Of a stretch of DNA of 45,709 bases, positions 7,842 through 17,280 are shown in pieces. A program made the translations under genes and the position numbers. Source of the DNA: Phycisphaeraceae bacterium (GTDB lineage Bacteria; Planctomycetota; Phycisphaerae; Phycisphaerales; UBA1924). Positions within the stretch are counted from its first letter, which is position 1; each line of letters begins with the position of its first letter. The stretch spans positions 1 through 45,709 of the forward strand of contig JAJTHN010000044.1 of the NCBI GenBank assembly GCA_021297895.1, given 5' to 3'. The notes below the pieces were generated by a model. The model searched no databases. It was not told the origin of the DNA and was given only the letters and a program-made list of their open reading frames with translations.

Positions 7842-8804
7842 ATGGGCAAGGGTTCATCCTCCAAGTTCGGTGTTGCCGCGGGCGGGCTGGCGCGTCTCGG
7901 GCGGGCGGTGGCGGGCGTGACCACCGCGGCGTTGCTCGTGGGTCTTGTCGGGGGGTTGATCGTCGGTGAGAACGCGCTTGCGGCGCGGGCCGCGGAGTTG
8001 CGGGCGCTGAACTTCCGTCAGGCCGATGTGCAGATTCTCTGGCCAGCGGATCGTGAGGATCGCACGCGCGTGGCGGTGTGGATGAGCCGGTCGATCCGCG
8101 AGAACCTTCTGACGGTGGCGCGTTCGGCGGTGGATGCCAATCCGCTCGACGCCGCGGGGCTCGAGCGCGTCGCGAATGAGCTGCGGCGGACCGGATGGTT
8201 CATGACCGGGCCGGTGGCGCGGCGCGAGCCGGGAGGGCGCGTGATCATCTCCGGCGGCTGGCGCGCGCCCGTCGCCGTGGTGCGGTGGCAGGAGCGCGAT
8301 CACCTTGTCAGCGCCGGCGGCGAGCGGCTGCAACTGAGCTACCCCATCGGCACGGCCATGAGCGCGGGCCTGCGGGCGATCGTCGGCGCGAGCGAGCCGC
8401 CGCCGGAGGGCTACGGCGATGAGTGGACGGGGGGCGATGTCGATGCGGCGATCGCCCTGCTGGCGTACTTGCAGCAGGACCGCGAGGTCTACGCCCAGGT
8501 CACGGCGATCGATGTCTCGCGGTACGTGCCGGGGAACCGTCGGCACCTGATCGTGCAGACCCGCGAGGGTCGGCGCGTGCTGTGGGGCTCGCCCCCGCCG
8601 TCGGTCACGGGCACGGAGTTCAAGCCGGGCGAGCCGTCGGCGACGACGAAGATGAACAACCTGCGCGTGGTGCTGTTCAACCCCGAGGTCCGCAAGCGGC
8701 TCGGCGTGGTGTCGGCGGGTGCGATGGACCTCTCGCCGCTGATCGACCTGACCAACCCGGTGGCCCCGATGATCGACCGCTCGGCGAACGCGATCGGGAT
8801 CTGA
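7842..8804 (+). CDS. FtsQ-like single-pass membrane protein (tentative)
   Basis: 320 residues. There is one N-terminal membrane helix (about 22-45) followed by an extracytoplasmic region. The order matches the FtsQ/DivIB layout. A POTRA-like segment comes first (LERVANELRRTGWF then VARREPGGRVIIS). WRAPVAVV and a short strand with a glycine turn (LVSAGGERL) follow, corresponding to the FtsQ 'ErxPvA / dxxG' region. A late strand pair (VSRY...LIVQTREGRRVLWG) precedes a lysine-containing segment. FtsQ links the divisome to peptidoglycan synthesis. Similarity is by pattern only, and no dcw genes are adjacent. It could be another POTRA-containing envelope protein. Confidence 0.5.
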   Translation: MGKGSSSKFGVAAGGLARLGRAVAGVTTAALLVGLVGGLIVGENALAARAAELRALNFRQADVQILWPADREDRTRVAVWMSRSIRENLLTVARSAVDANPLDAAGLERVANELRRTGWFMTGPVARREPGGRVIISGGWRAPVAVVRWQERDHLVSAGGERLQLSYPIGTAMSAGLRAIVGASEPPPEGYGDEWTGGDVDAAIALLAYLQQDREVYAQVTAIDVSRYVPGNRRHLIVQTREGRRVLWGSPPPSVTGTEFKPGEPSATTKMNNLRVVLFNPEVRKRLGVVSAGAMDLSPLIDLTNPVAPMIDRSANAIGI

Positions 8805-9196
8805 GCAGGGTCGGGGGTGTGCGGGGGATGGGTGGCGGGAGGCGGGGGATGGGGGCTGAGCGGGCGGTCATGCGGTTGGTCGGGTGTGTGGCGGCGTGTC
8901 CGGCGGTGGATCGTTGAGTCGGGAGCCCTCATGAAGAGGCCCGACTCCTGCCGACATCGGGGCGCGAGCGATTGATTCCGAGGGTCCACGGAATCCCATA
9001 CATCGATGCGCACAGTATCTTGTCCACGGGGCGGGAAGGGTGGGCTAGCATGCCTTCTGTCCCGGGCGGGCGAGGGGCTTGGCGATGGTCGCTGAGCGGA
9101 TTTCTCGCCAAGTTTGGGTGTCCGCGCACGCGCCGGTCGATGAAGAATCTCCGGCTTGTGGCCGCCCGCCGAACCGCGAACGAAGACGGAAGCACC
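8805..9196. other. 392-bp intergenic region before sucA
   Basis: Contains a G-rich stretch just after the FtsQ-like gene (8816-8865). The region 8972-9196 is open in the sucA frame, but its translation does not resemble the E1 N-terminus, so it is treated as leader. A TTGTCC (9020-9025) and TAGCAT (9046-9051) pair is spaced 20 bp apart, too far for a confident promoter. The 14-mer TACATCGATGCGCA at 8999-9012 recurs inside sucA at 9260-9273. Confidence 0.5.
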
Positions 9197-12100
9197 ATGT
9201 CCAGCGCAGCACGCACCCTGGCCGCCATTCCCCCCGCCGTGAACGCCTGGAGCGCCGAGTACATCGATGCGCAATACGAGGCGTACCGTCGCGATCCTGC
9301 GTCGATCCCGGCCGATCTTGCGTCGTTCTTCGCCGGGTTCGATCTTGCCTCGGCCCGTGTCCCCGGCTCGACGACCTCTGCCGCCTCGCCGCTTGGGTCC
9401 AAGGTCGAGGAGTTGATCGTTGCCTATCGCGAGTTCGGGCACCTTGCCGCCAAGACGGATCCGCTCGGCCGCGTGCCGAGCGAGCCGGCGGTGCTCAGCC
9501 ATGCCCGTTACGGCATCGCCGACAGCGAGCTGGACAGTGTGGTGTCGACCGATGTGATGCCCGGTGGGCGTGCGGCGAGCGTGCGAGAGGTCATCGCGCA
9601 CCTCAAGCAGGCCTACTGCGGCCCCATCGGCGTCGAGTTCATGCACATCCCCGATGAGCGCGAGCGAGCGTGGTTCCTCAGGCGCTTCGAGCAGGGGCCG
9701 GTCGTGCCGGCGTTCAGCGCCGAAGATCGCGCGTTGATCCTCGAGCACCTGACCGGCGCTGAGGTCTTCGACAAGTTCCTGGGCAAGCGGTACCAGAGCA
9801 AGAAGCGATTCAGCCTCGAGGGCGGCGAGGCGCTCATCCCGCTGCTGAAGTGGCTCACGCAGCGCGCGGGGGAACTTGGCTGCGAAGAGATCGTCATGGG
9901 CATGGCCCATCGCGGGCGGCTGAGCGTGCTGCGCAACTACCTCGGCAAGAACCTGGTGAAGTTCTTCACCGAGTTCGAGGACAAGTGGCAGAACCCGGAG
10001 ACCGAACTCGGCGGGGATGTGAAGTATCACCGCGGATACTCGGGTGATCAGGTCCCGTTCACCAGCCGGCCGGCGGGGCGTGCGGTGCATCTGTCGATGC
10101 TCAACAACCCGAGCCACCTCGAGAGCGTCAACCCCATCGTCATGGGCCGGACCCGCGCCAAGCAGGACCGGATCGGCGACGCCGAGCGTCGCAAGATCGT
10201 GTCGCTGCTGATTCACGGCGATGCGGCCGTCGCGGGGCAGGGGATCGTCGCCGAATGTCTGGCGATGAGCCGGCTCGACGGCTACCACGTCGGCGGCACG
10301 ATCCATGTCGTGATCAACAACCAGGTCGGCTTCACGACCGATGCCCGCGATGCACGCAGCAGTCTCTACTGCACCGACATCGGCAAGATGATCAACACGC
10401 CGGTGCTGCACGTCAACGGCGATGAGCCGGAGGCCGTGGTCGCCGCGGCGATGATGTGCGTGGAGTACCGGGCGGAGTTCGGGCGCGACATCTTCGTCGA
10501 CCTGATCTGCTACCGCTTGCACGGGCACAACGAGCAGGACGAGCCGACGTACACGCAGCCGACGCTGTACGCGCAGATCAAGCAGCACCCGAGCCCGGCG
10601 CAGATCTATCGCGATCGGCTGATCGCCGCGGGCGTGGTCTCGGCCGCGCGTGCCGAGGCGATGATGCAGCAGCAGCAGGATGAGCTGGACGCCGCCCAGA
10701 AGCAGGCGCAGCTCGCGCCGGTGAACCCCGTGCCGCCGCCGGGCGAGGGCGGCTGGAAGGGCTTCACGGGCAGGTACGACTTTGATTCGCCCGCGACGGC
10801 GATCAGCAAAGATGAACTGGCGCAGATCGCGCGGGCTTTGTCGCGGACGCCCGAGGGCTTCAACCTCAACGGCAAACTCAAGGGTCTGCTCGAGAAGCGG
10901 GCGAACCTGGCGAACCTGGATGCGATGGTCGCGCACGCCGACGGCGAGATCCTGGCGATCGGCTCGCTGCTGCTGCAGGGCACGCCGGTGCGGCTGAGCG
11001 GGCAGGACTGCCGTCGCGGCACGTTCACGCAGCGTCACGCGGTTCTGCGCGATGAGAAGACCGATGAGCGGTACGTGCCGTTGAACAACCTGCGCGCGGG
11101 CCAGACCGCGATGCTGAGCGTGTTCGACAGCCCGCTGAGCGAGTTCGGTGTGATGGGCTTTGACTACGGCTACAGCCGCGGCAGCCCGCGAACGCTGGTG
11201 ATGTGGGAGGCGCAGTTCGGCGACTTCGTCAACGGCGCGCAGGTGATGATCGATCAGTACCTGGCCGCGAGCGAGGCCAAGTGGGACCGGTGGGGCGGTC
11301 TGGTTCTGCTGCTGCCGCACGGCTACGAAGGCCAGGGGCCTGAGCACTCGTCGGCGCGGCTGGAGCGGTTCCTCCAGTTGTGCGCGCAGGAGAACATGGA
11401 GGTCGTGTACCCGTCCAGCGGTGCGCAGATGTTCCACCTGCTGCGTCGCCAGGCGCTGCGGAAGTTCCGCAAGCCGCTGATCGTCATGTCGCCCAAGAAG
11501 TACCTGCGGAGCGACACGTTCGAGGCGCTGAAGGTGCCGACGAGCACGTCGCGTGAGCTGGTCGAGGGCGAGTTCCGCCACCTGATCGACGACGCCGCGT
11601 TCGAGGGCGCAAAGGCCAAGGGTGTCCGGCGCGTGGTGTACTGCACGGGCAAGATCTACCACGAGCTTGTCGCCCGGCGCAACGCCACGGGCGTGAGCGA
11701 TATCGCGCTGGTTCGCATCGAGCAGCTGTACCCGCTGCACGCGCGGATGCTCAAGCAGATCGACGCGAGGTATCCGTCCGCCGCCGAGCGCGTGTGGGTG
11801 CAGGAGGAGCCGCGAAACCAGGGCGCGTTCCTGTACATCGCCGATGCGCTGCGGGAAGCCGCGGGGATCAGCGTGCGGTACATCGGGCGTCCGGCCAGCG
11901 CCTCGCCGGCGACCGGCAGCGAGTACGCGCACTTCAAGCAGCAGGATCGGCTGCTCAGCGAGGCGATCGCGCCCTTGCCCACGGGCGGCGGGAGCAACGG
12001 CAGCCATGATGTCAAGCCCGCGCCGGAGTCCGGCAAGCCCGCGATCGCCAAGGCCGCCGCGGCCGCGGGCAAGCCGCAATCATCCAAGCGCCGGGGCTGA
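9197..12100 (+). CDS. sucA: 2-oxoglutarate dehydrogenase E1 component
   Basis: 967 residues from ATG 9197, the usual length. The first residues (NAWSAEYIDAQYEAYRRDP) match the E1 N-terminus that contacts the rest of the complex. The thiamine diphosphate domain shows GMAHRGRLSVL, YHRGYSGDQ, NNPSHLESVNPIVMG and IHGDAAVAGQGIVAE, plus the Mg/ThDP segment HVVINNQVGFTT and CYRLHGHNEQDEP. The C-terminal transketolase-like half has EAQFGDFVNGAQV. It decarboxylates 2-oxoglutarate and transfers the succinyl group to the lipoyl arm of E2, encoded 85 bp downstream. The last ~45 residues are a Gly/Ser/Ala/Lys-rich extension. An E3 (lpd) gene is not in the window. Confidence 0.97.
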   Translation: MSSAARTLAAIPPAVNAWSAEYIDAQYEAYRRDPASIPADLASFFAGFDLASARVPGSTTSAASPLGSKVEELIVAYREFGHLAAKTDPLGRVPSEPAVLSHARYGIADSELDSVVSTDVMPGGRAASVREVIAHLKQAYCGPIGVEFMHIPDERERAWFLRRFEQGPVVPAFSAEDRALILEHLTGAEVFDKFLGKRYQSKKRFSLEGGEALIPLLKWLTQRAGELGCEEIVMGMAHRGRLSVLRNYLGKNLVKFFTEFEDKWQNPETELGGDVKYHRGYSGDQVPFTSRPAGRAVHLSMLNNPSHLESVNPIVMGRTRAKQDRIGDAERRKIVSLLIHGDAAVAGQGIVAECLAMSRLDGYHVGGTIHVVINNQVGFTTDARDARSSLYCTDIGKMINTPVLHVNGDEPEAVVAAAMMCVEYRAEFGRDIFVDLICYRLHGHNEQDEPTYTQPTLYAQIKQHPSPAQIYRDRLIAAGVVSAARAEAMMQQQQDELDAAQKQAQLAPVNPVPPPGEGGWKGFTGRYDFDSPATAISKDELAQIARALSRTPEGFNLNGKLKGLLEKRANLANLDAMVAHADGEILAIGSLLLQGTPVRLSGQDCRRGTFTQRHAVLRDEKTDERYVPLNNLRAGQTAMLSVFDSPLSEFGVMGFDYGYSRGSPRTLVMWEAQFGDFVNGAQVMIDQYLAASEAKWDRWGGLVLLLPHGYEGQGPEHSSARLERFLQLCAQENMEVVYPSSGAQMFHLLRRQALRKFRKPLIVMSPKKYLRSDTFEALKVPTSTSRELVEGEFRHLIDDAAFEGAKAKGVRRVVYCTGKIYHELVARRNATGVSDIALVRIEQLYPLHARMLKQIDARYPSAAERVWVQEEPRNQGAFLYIADALREAAGISVRYIGRPASASPATGSEYAHFKQQDRLLSEAIAPLPTGGGSNGSHDVKPAPESGKPAIAKAAAAAGKPQSSKRRG

Positions 12101-12185
12101 GGCCCGGTGCGGAAGTCCGTTGATCTAGGATTGACTGTTCTCTCGCAGACCCGTTCACACGACCGCGCAACGCAAGGATCGCACC

Positions 12186-13490
12186 ATGCCCGTCGATGTC
12201 CTCATCCCCTCCGCCGGCGAAAGCGTCAACAAGGGCCTGCTGACCAGGTGGCTCAAGAAGGACGGCGACTACGTCAAGCGCGACGAGAGCATCCTCGAAC
12301 TCGAGACGGACAAGGTCACGCTCGAGGTTCCGGCGCCGGCCAGCGGCGTGTTGAGCACGAGCACGAAGGCCGGGAGCGAGGTGCTCATCGGCGCGAAGGT
12401 CGGGTCGATCGATGAAAAGGCCGCGGCACCCGCCGGAGGCGCCGCGGCGTCGCCCGCGCCTTCCGCCGCCGCGGCTCCCGCGCCGGCCCCGGCTGCGGCA
12501 CCCGCACCGGTGGCGGCCCCGGATCCCGTTGCTTCTGCCGCGGCCCATGCCGCCTCGGCCAATGGTCATCATGCCCGCGCGACCCCGCTGGCGGAGAAAC
12601 TGGCTCACGAGCACGGCGTGAACATCGATGTGATCGTCGGCACGGGCGCGGGCGGGAAGGTCCGCGAGCAAGACGTGCTCGCCGCGGTTCAGGCGCGGTC
12701 CACGCCCGGCGGCGGCGCAGCGGTTTCGACCAGGCCCGCGGCGACGATGGCGCCGTCGGCTCCGGCCGGCGGTTCGCGTCGCGAGCGGCTCTCGCCGCTG
12801 CGTGCCCGTATCGCCGAGCGGCTGGTGCAGGCCCAGCACACCGCCGCGATGCTGACGACGTTCAACGAAGTCGACATGTCGGCGATCATGGCCCTCCGCG
12901 GCAAGTTCAAGGAGGACTTCGAGAAGAAGCACGGCGTCGGGCTGGGGTTCATGTCGTTCTTCGTCACCGCGGCGTCGCAGGCGCTCAAGAAGTTCCCCCA
13001 GGTCAACGCGTATCTCGTCGCCGGTGCTGACGGCGCGATGGAGGTCGAGTTCCACGACGCGGCCCACATTGCCGTGGCGGTGAGCACGCCCAAGGGGCTG
13101 ACGGTGCCGGTGCTGCGCAACTGCCAGAGCCTGAGCTTCGCGCAGATCGAGTCGGGCATCAAGGATCTCGCGACCAAGGCCCGCGATGGGAAGCTTGCGC
13201 TCGATGATCTTCAGGGCGGCACCTTCACGATCACCAACGGCGGAATCTTCGGGTCGCTGCTCAGCACGCCCATTCTCAACGCGCCGCAGACGGCGATCCT
13301 GGGGATGCACACGATCAAGAACCGCCCGGTCGAGAACCCCGACAGGCCCGGCGAGATCGTCCTCCGGCCCATGATGTATCTGGCGCTGAGTTACGACCAC
13401 CGCCTGCTCGATGGCTCGGATGCGGTGTCGTTCCTCGTGGCGATCAAGAATGCGTTGGAAAAGCCTGAGCGGATGCTGCTGAATGTCTAA
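12186..13490 (+). CDS. sucB: 2-oxoglutarate dehydrogenase E2, dihydrolipoyl succinyltransferase
   Basis: 434 residues. Domains in order: lipoyl domain (1-77) with the lipoylated K43 in [11 protein letters not shown]; an Ala/Pro-rich swinging linker (about 79-122); a peripheral subunit-binding domain (about 125-165, [14 protein letters not shown] then [12 protein letters not shown]); and the catalytic acyltransferase core (200-434), ending in [12 protein letters not shown] with H405 and D409 as active-site residues. It transfers succinyl from the lipoyl arm to CoA in the TCA cycle. It follows sucA on the same strand and is probably co-transcribed. E3 must be encoded elsewhere. Confidence 0.97.
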   Translation: MPVDVLIPSAGESVNKGLLTRWLKKDGDYVKRDESILELETDKVTLEVPAPASGVLSTSTKAGSEVLIGAKVGSIDEKAAAPAGGAAASPAPSAAAAPAPAPAAAPAPVAAPDPVASAAAHAASANGHHARATPLAEKLAHEHGVNIDVIVGTGAGGKVREQDVLAAVQARSTPGGGAAVSTRPAATMAPSAPAGGSRRERLSPLRARIAERLVQAQHTAAMLTTFNEVDMSAIMALRGKFKEDFEKKHGVGLGFMSFFVTAASQALKKFPQVNAYLVAGADGAMEVEFHDAAHIAVAVSTPKGLTVPVLRNCQSLSFAQIESGIKDLATKARDGKLALDDLQGGTFTITNGGIFGSLLSTPILNAPQTAILGMHTIKNRPVENPDRPGEIVLRPMMYLALSYDHRLLDGSDAVSFLVAIKNALEKPERMLLNV

Positions 13491-13703
13491 GTGGTCCCCT
13501 AGGCAACAAGCCTGATAATCAAGGGTTTAGCAGCGGAAATTCGGGCAACTTCCGGTGTTGAAGCCACCTTTTGGCGTTTCGTTCGTAGATAAAGCGTCTG
13601 AGTTGTATCTGCCAATCCTCGTCGCGGCGTCGCGGCGTTGCGGTGGCTTGTTGGTCAATCCACGTTTTGCAAGGCGGAGACGTGGAGCATCGGAGGGTCG
13701 ACC

Positions 13704-14468
13704 ATGGTCAATCCCATCCACCCGCATGCATCGGCGGCGATCTCCAGCCCGGGCAGCGGCAATTCTTCGGTGGCCGCGGCTCGCGGACTTCCGGCGGCGG
13801 TGTCGCTGGGGATCAACGCCCGGGAAGTCTGGGATGCGCTGGCTCTGGACAGCGGCGCAGATGTCTGCGTCATCGATGGAGACGGACGTATCCTGTATAT
13901 CGCACCGCTGTGCTCATGGTGGGAGAAGGGCGCGAGTGATCAGTCGGCGATCGGGCGCACGATGCATGACTTGATCGACCGCGACAAGGCCGATGAGCGA
14001 CTGGGCATCATTCGTCTGGTGCTCAAGTCGCAGCGTCCCGTCGTGTCGTACTCGATCTGGCGCGGCATCCGCACCCGTTCGGTCTTCCGCCCGCTGTTCG
14101 ATGACGCGGGCATTGCCAGGAGCGTGCTTGTTCTCAGCCGCGGAATTGTCCCCGCGGATGAGGCGAGGCCGGGGCATCTTGAGCATCAGGTTGTCACGAT
14201 CCGTCATGAGGATCGCGGCGACCTGGCGCGTCTGACGCCCCGCGAGATCGAGGTGCTCTCGTACATCGCGCGCGGTCTTACGACGCAGCGGATCGCGGAT
14301 GTTCTTGGTCGCAGTCGCAAGACGATCGAGGCCCATCGTTTGGCGCTCGGCGCGAAACTCAACGCCCGAAACCGGGTCGAGCTTGCGCGCATCGCCATCG
14401 ATGCGGGGCTGATCGCTCCGGATTCGGCGGTGCTCGAGGCGCCTGATCGTCTCGCGAATCTTGAGTGA
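13704..14468 (+). CDS. PAS-LuxR transcriptional regulator
   Basis: 254 residues from ATG 13704, which has GGAGG seven bases upstream; an in-frame upstream ATG at 13638 lacks a site. Residues about 30-140 form a PAS-like sensor (LDSGADVCVIDGDGRILYI through SVFRPLFDDAGIARSVLVL). The C-terminus is a LuxR/FixJ helix-turn-helix: LTPREIEVLSYIARGLTTQ, then IADVLGRSRKTIEAHR. No receiver Asp or membrane segment is present, so it probably senses a cytoplasmic small molecule or redox/light cue and binds DNA directly. It stands alone, convergent with the next gene. The 213 bp upstream are less GC-rich than the surroundings and should hold the promoter. Confidence 0.8.
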   Translation: MVNPIHPHASAAISSPGSGNSSVAAARGLPAAVSLGINAREVWDALALDSGADVCVIDGDGRILYIAPLCSWWEKGASDQSAIGRTMHDLIDRDKADERLGIIRLVLKSQRPVVSYSIWRGIRTRSVFRPLFDDAGIARSVLVLSRGIVPADEARPGHLEHQVVTIRHEDRGDLARLTPREIEVLSYIARGLTTQRIADVLGRSRKTIEAHRLALGAKLNARNRVELARIAIDAGLIAPDSAVLEAPDRLANLE

Positions 14469-14470
14469 GC

Positions 14471-14494
14471 CGATTGCCGCGTTGCGGCGAATCG
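14471..14494. terminator. bidirectional hairpin between convergent genes
   Basis: CGATT-GCCGC (14471-14480) pairs with GCGGC-AATCG (14484-14494) around a GTT loop, with a single bulged G at 14489. It sits between the convergent stops at 14468 and 14499. There is no long U-tract, so its efficiency is uncertain. Confidence 0.4.
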
Positions 14495-14498
14495 CAAC

Positions 14499-16028
14499 TC
14501 ACTTTCCCACGGCGGTGCGCATCTCCGGTCGGCGATCGCGGAGCAACTCGACGGCTTCGGCGCTGTCGACCTTCACGCTCGCGCGGCTGCCGGAAACGGT
14601 CACGGGATTCGCGGCGTACGACCAACGGCCGTCCCTACGGACGATCGCACGCCAGGTCCCGGATGGAAGGTTTTCGGCACTCCACGTGCCATCGGCCCCG
14701 GCGGTCATGACGATCGAGCGCGAACGCCAGTCCATGGGACGATCCGGGTGCGGGGCCCGGCCGCGACGTTGAACGTCGTAGAGCTTGGCGACCTGCGAGG
14801 GGTAGACCTCGAGCACGCCCTTGCTGAACCACCAAACGTGGCCGCCGCCGCCGGTCTTGCGGACAAGATCGACGGAACGCTCAAGGTCGGCCCACGGAAC
14901 GGGGTTCGGCTCGCTTCCGAGGATCAGGATCCCGGCGAGCATGTCCTTGACGCGATCCGCCGCGTTGTACTTGCGGAGCATCTCGATCTGCTGGTTCCAC
15001 GTGCCCTCGAAGGCCTTGTAGTTGTACCGATAGCACTGCGGAATGAACTCGTCCCAGCGAGGCGCGACGCCCGCTCCCTTCCAGTTTGGCTCGCTGACCG
15101 AGAGCGAGTCCTTGCCGGTCCATGCGCCCCACTTGGGCCACTCAAGGAGATAGTTCTCGTAGCACCAGGGGTACGGTGCCGGGCTGAGCGAGACGATCAG
15201 GCCCGGGCGAGCGGCGCGGACTTCCTGCACGAACTTCTTGGCCGACTCGTTGACCTTGTCGGCGCGCCAGCGCATCCAGGCCTCGTCCTTCGGGTCCGTC
15301 GGCGGCATGGCGCCGTTGTGCTCCCGGGCGTAGATCTTCTTGGTGTAGTCGTCGTAGCCCATCGTGTAGTACGGCCAGACGATGCGGTCATCGAGTTGCA
15401 CGCCGTCGAGGTCGTAGTTGTCGACCGCCTCAAGGACCAGATCCAGCACGAATCGGCGTGCTTCCGGGTGGAGCGGGTTCATCCACACAAAGCCGTTGGG
15501 CGCGACCTCGTTGCCCTTCTGATCTCGGCTGAGCCACTCCTGCTTCATCCGGCGAAGGTGGTTGTCCGTGTCCTTGTGCGCGGCCATGAATCCGTACTCG
15601 AACCACGCGATGTACAGCAGGCCGTTCCGATGGGCTTCGATCAGGGTCTCTTCGAGCAGGTCGCGTCCGGGCTCCTTGATCTTGCTCGGGTCGTCGCTCG
15701 GGTCGCTCTTCATCAGCGCCGGTCGCCGGTCGACGCCGATGGTGCGCTGAAGAACCTTCGACGGGTACTGCGTGTAGCCGTTCTTCCACGTTTCCACGTA
15801 CACGGTGTTCAGGCCCATTTCAGCGAGCGTTCTCATGCTCGCGGCGGACTCTGCCGGACCGGCGATGGCGGTGTTGGCGGTCGTGGTTAGCCAGGTGCCG
15901 CGGACCTCCGGGCTGGCCAGTGGAGCGGCGGGGGCGGAGCGGTCGGCGTTCTGCGCGGCGCAGGCGGCGAGAACAACGGTCATCGCCAATGTGCCCGAAA
16001 GGACGCAAGCAAGAAACTTCGCGGTCAT
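14499..16028 (-). CDS. GH10-like (GHL10/DUF187) family lipoprotein
   Basis: About 509 residues from ATG 16028, which has GAGG eight bases upstream. An in-frame ATG at 16052 would place that site inside the gene. A lipobox (VVLAAC) follows the N-terminal hydrophobic segment, so a lipoprotein is likely. The body matches the GHL10 family: EVRGTWLTT at the start, LAEMGLNTVYVETW, and the strand YDLDGVQLDDRIVWPYY carrying acidic residues expected in the active site of a TIM barrel. Late conserved features are GGGGHVWWFSKG and a small beta domain. Such proteins act on polysaccharides or peptidoglycan-like glycans. The exact substrate is unknown. Confidence 0.8.
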   Translation of the reverse strand: MTAKFLACVLSGTLAMTVVLAACAAQNADRSAPAAPLASPEVRGTWLTTTANTAIAGPAESAASMRTLAEMGLNTVYVETWKNGYTQYPSKVLQRTIGVDRRPALMKSDPSDDPSKIKEPGRDLLEETLIEAHRNGLLYIAWFEYGFMAAHKDTDNHLRRMKQEWLSRDQKGNEVAPNGFVWMNPLHPEARRFVLDLVLEAVDNYDLDGVQLDDRIVWPYYTMGYDDYTKKIYAREHNGAMPPTDPKDEAWMRWRADKVNESAKKFVQEVRAARPGLIVSLSPAPYPWCYENYLLEWPKWGAWTGKDSLSVSEPNWKGAGVAPRWDEFIPQCYRYNYKAFEGTWNQQIEMLRKYNAADRVKDMLAGILILGSEPNPVPWADLERSVDLVRKTGGGGHVWWFSKGVLEVYPSQVAKLYDVQRRGRAPHPDRPMDWRSRSIVMTAGADGTWSAENLPSGTWRAIVRRDGRWSYAANPVTVSGSRASVKVDSAEAVELLRDRRPEMRTAVGK

Positions 16029-16123
16029 GGGTGTACCCTCGTGCTGCTTCATCGGGTTCGCGGGCGTGACGCGGGTGCGTCGGCCCGGGCGAGTCGGTCG
16101 AGGCAGTCAAGGACTGTATTCCC

Positions 16124-17134
16124 ATGGCGAGCAATGCGTTTCGTTTGGCGATCATCGGTGCGGGCGGCATCGCCGCGGCCCATGCAGCGGCGGTGAAGGA
16201 TTCGGGCGGTCGGCTCATGATCACGGCGGTGATCGACCCGGTGGCGGCCAACCGCGAAAAACTCGCGGGCGAGTTCGGTGCGGCGGCGTTCCCGAGCCAC
16301 GCGGAGTTCTTCGCCGCGAACAAGAAGAGCAAGATCGCCGACGGCGTGTTGATCGCAACGCCCCCGAGCATCCGCATCGACATCGTCACCGCTGCTCTGA
16401 AGCACGGCCTGCCGGTGCTCAGCGAGAAGCCCCTGGCGCACACGCTCGCGGATGCGAAGAAGCTCGCGGCGCTGTCGCGCAAGTTCAAGAAGACGCCGGC
16501 GTTTGTCGGCTACTGCCACCGCTTCAGCCCCGCGATTCTGGAGATGAAGGCGCAGCTGGCTTCGGGCAAGCTGGGGCGACTGACGCGCTTCGAGAACTTC
16601 TTTGCGTGCGACCTTCCCGGGCACGAGAAGAAGTGGTTCAGCGATCCGAAGGTTGCCGGCGGCGGCGCGCTGCTGGACATGGGCAGCCACTCGTTCGATC
16701 TGCTGCACTTCATGGTCGGCCCGAGCGACATCTCCGGCGCCTCGCTCGATCACAAGTGGAAGGGCCGTACCGAAACGGGCGGCGTGGTGCTGACGCGGGC
16801 GACGAAGAAGGGCGTGAACATCCCCGTTGGCGCAACGGGCGTGATCATCAGCGGCTGGGCCGAAACGAGCCGCTTCACCGTCGCGCTGCTGGGCGATCAG
16901 GGCATGCTCGCGTACGACTACGAGAAGCCCGAGGAGCTGGTTCACAAGGATTTGCTCGGCAAGGCGACGGTCACGCCGATCAAGACCTGCGGCGTGCGGT
17001 TCCTTGAGCAGTTGCTCGCGTTCGCCGATGCGGTGAGCAAGAAGAAGAACCCCGCCAGCAAGAACCTCGCGACGTTCGAGGACGCCTTCGCCGCGGCGGA
17101 GATGGACGCCAAGGCCCGCAAGAAGGCCAAGTAA
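16124..17134 (+). CDS. Gfo/Idh/MocA-family oxidoreductase
   Basis: 336 residues. The N-terminal Rossmann fold opens with IIGAGGIAAAHAAAV (dinucleotide-binding glycines), followed by the family motif SEKPLAHT (EKP). The C-terminal alpha/beta domain holds GGGALLDMGSHSFDLLHF, where the D/H pair is expected in the active site. Members oxidise or reduce sugars, inositols or cyclitols with NAD(P). The substrate is not evident. The gene is divergent from the GH10-like lipoprotein with 95 bp between, which suggests, but does not prove, a shared carbohydrate theme. A strong terminator follows. Confidence 0.9.
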   Translation: MASNAFRLAIIGAGGIAAAHAAAVKDSGGRLMITAVIDPVAANREKLAGEFGAAAFPSHAEFFAANKKSKIADGVLIATPPSIRIDIVTAALKHGLPVLSEKPLAHTLADAKKLAALSRKFKKTPAFVGYCHRFSPAILEMKAQLASGKLGRLTRFENFFACDLPGHEKKWFSDPKVAGGGALLDMGSHSFDLLHFMVGPSDISGASLDHKWKGRTETGGVVLTRATKKGVNIPVGATGVIISGWAETSRFTVALLGDQGMLAYDYEKPEELVHKDLLGKATVTPIKTCGVRFLEQLLAFADAVSKKKNPASKNLATFEDAFAAAEMDAKARKKAK

Positions 17135-17206
17135 GTCCGGATGCGATCCGCCGGAGCGTGCCCGCCTCGAATCGCGGATCGCGTCACGTGAAAACGATTC
17201 CTCGCC

Positions 17207-17240
17207 CGCCTCCCGGTCCTCCGGGAGGCGGCGTTGCTTT
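17207..17240 (+). terminator. Rho-independent terminator after the oxidoreductase gene
   Basis: A perfect 10-bp stem, CGCCTCCCGG (17207-17216) and CCGGGAGGCG (17221-17230), has a TCCT loop and is followed by a T-rich tail (GCGTTGCTTTT). It lies about 70 bp after the stop codon. Confidence 0.8.
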
Positions 17241-17280
17241 TGGCCGCGGCGACGGCGCGGAACGATGTAGATTCAACGGT

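Noticed and set aside
8489-12079. Very long open frame antisense to sucA (about 1196 codons)
   Set aside because: It mirrors the strongly conserved sucA frame in GC-rich DNA. Its translation is Arg/Ala/His/Leu-rich with no domain, so it is a shadow.
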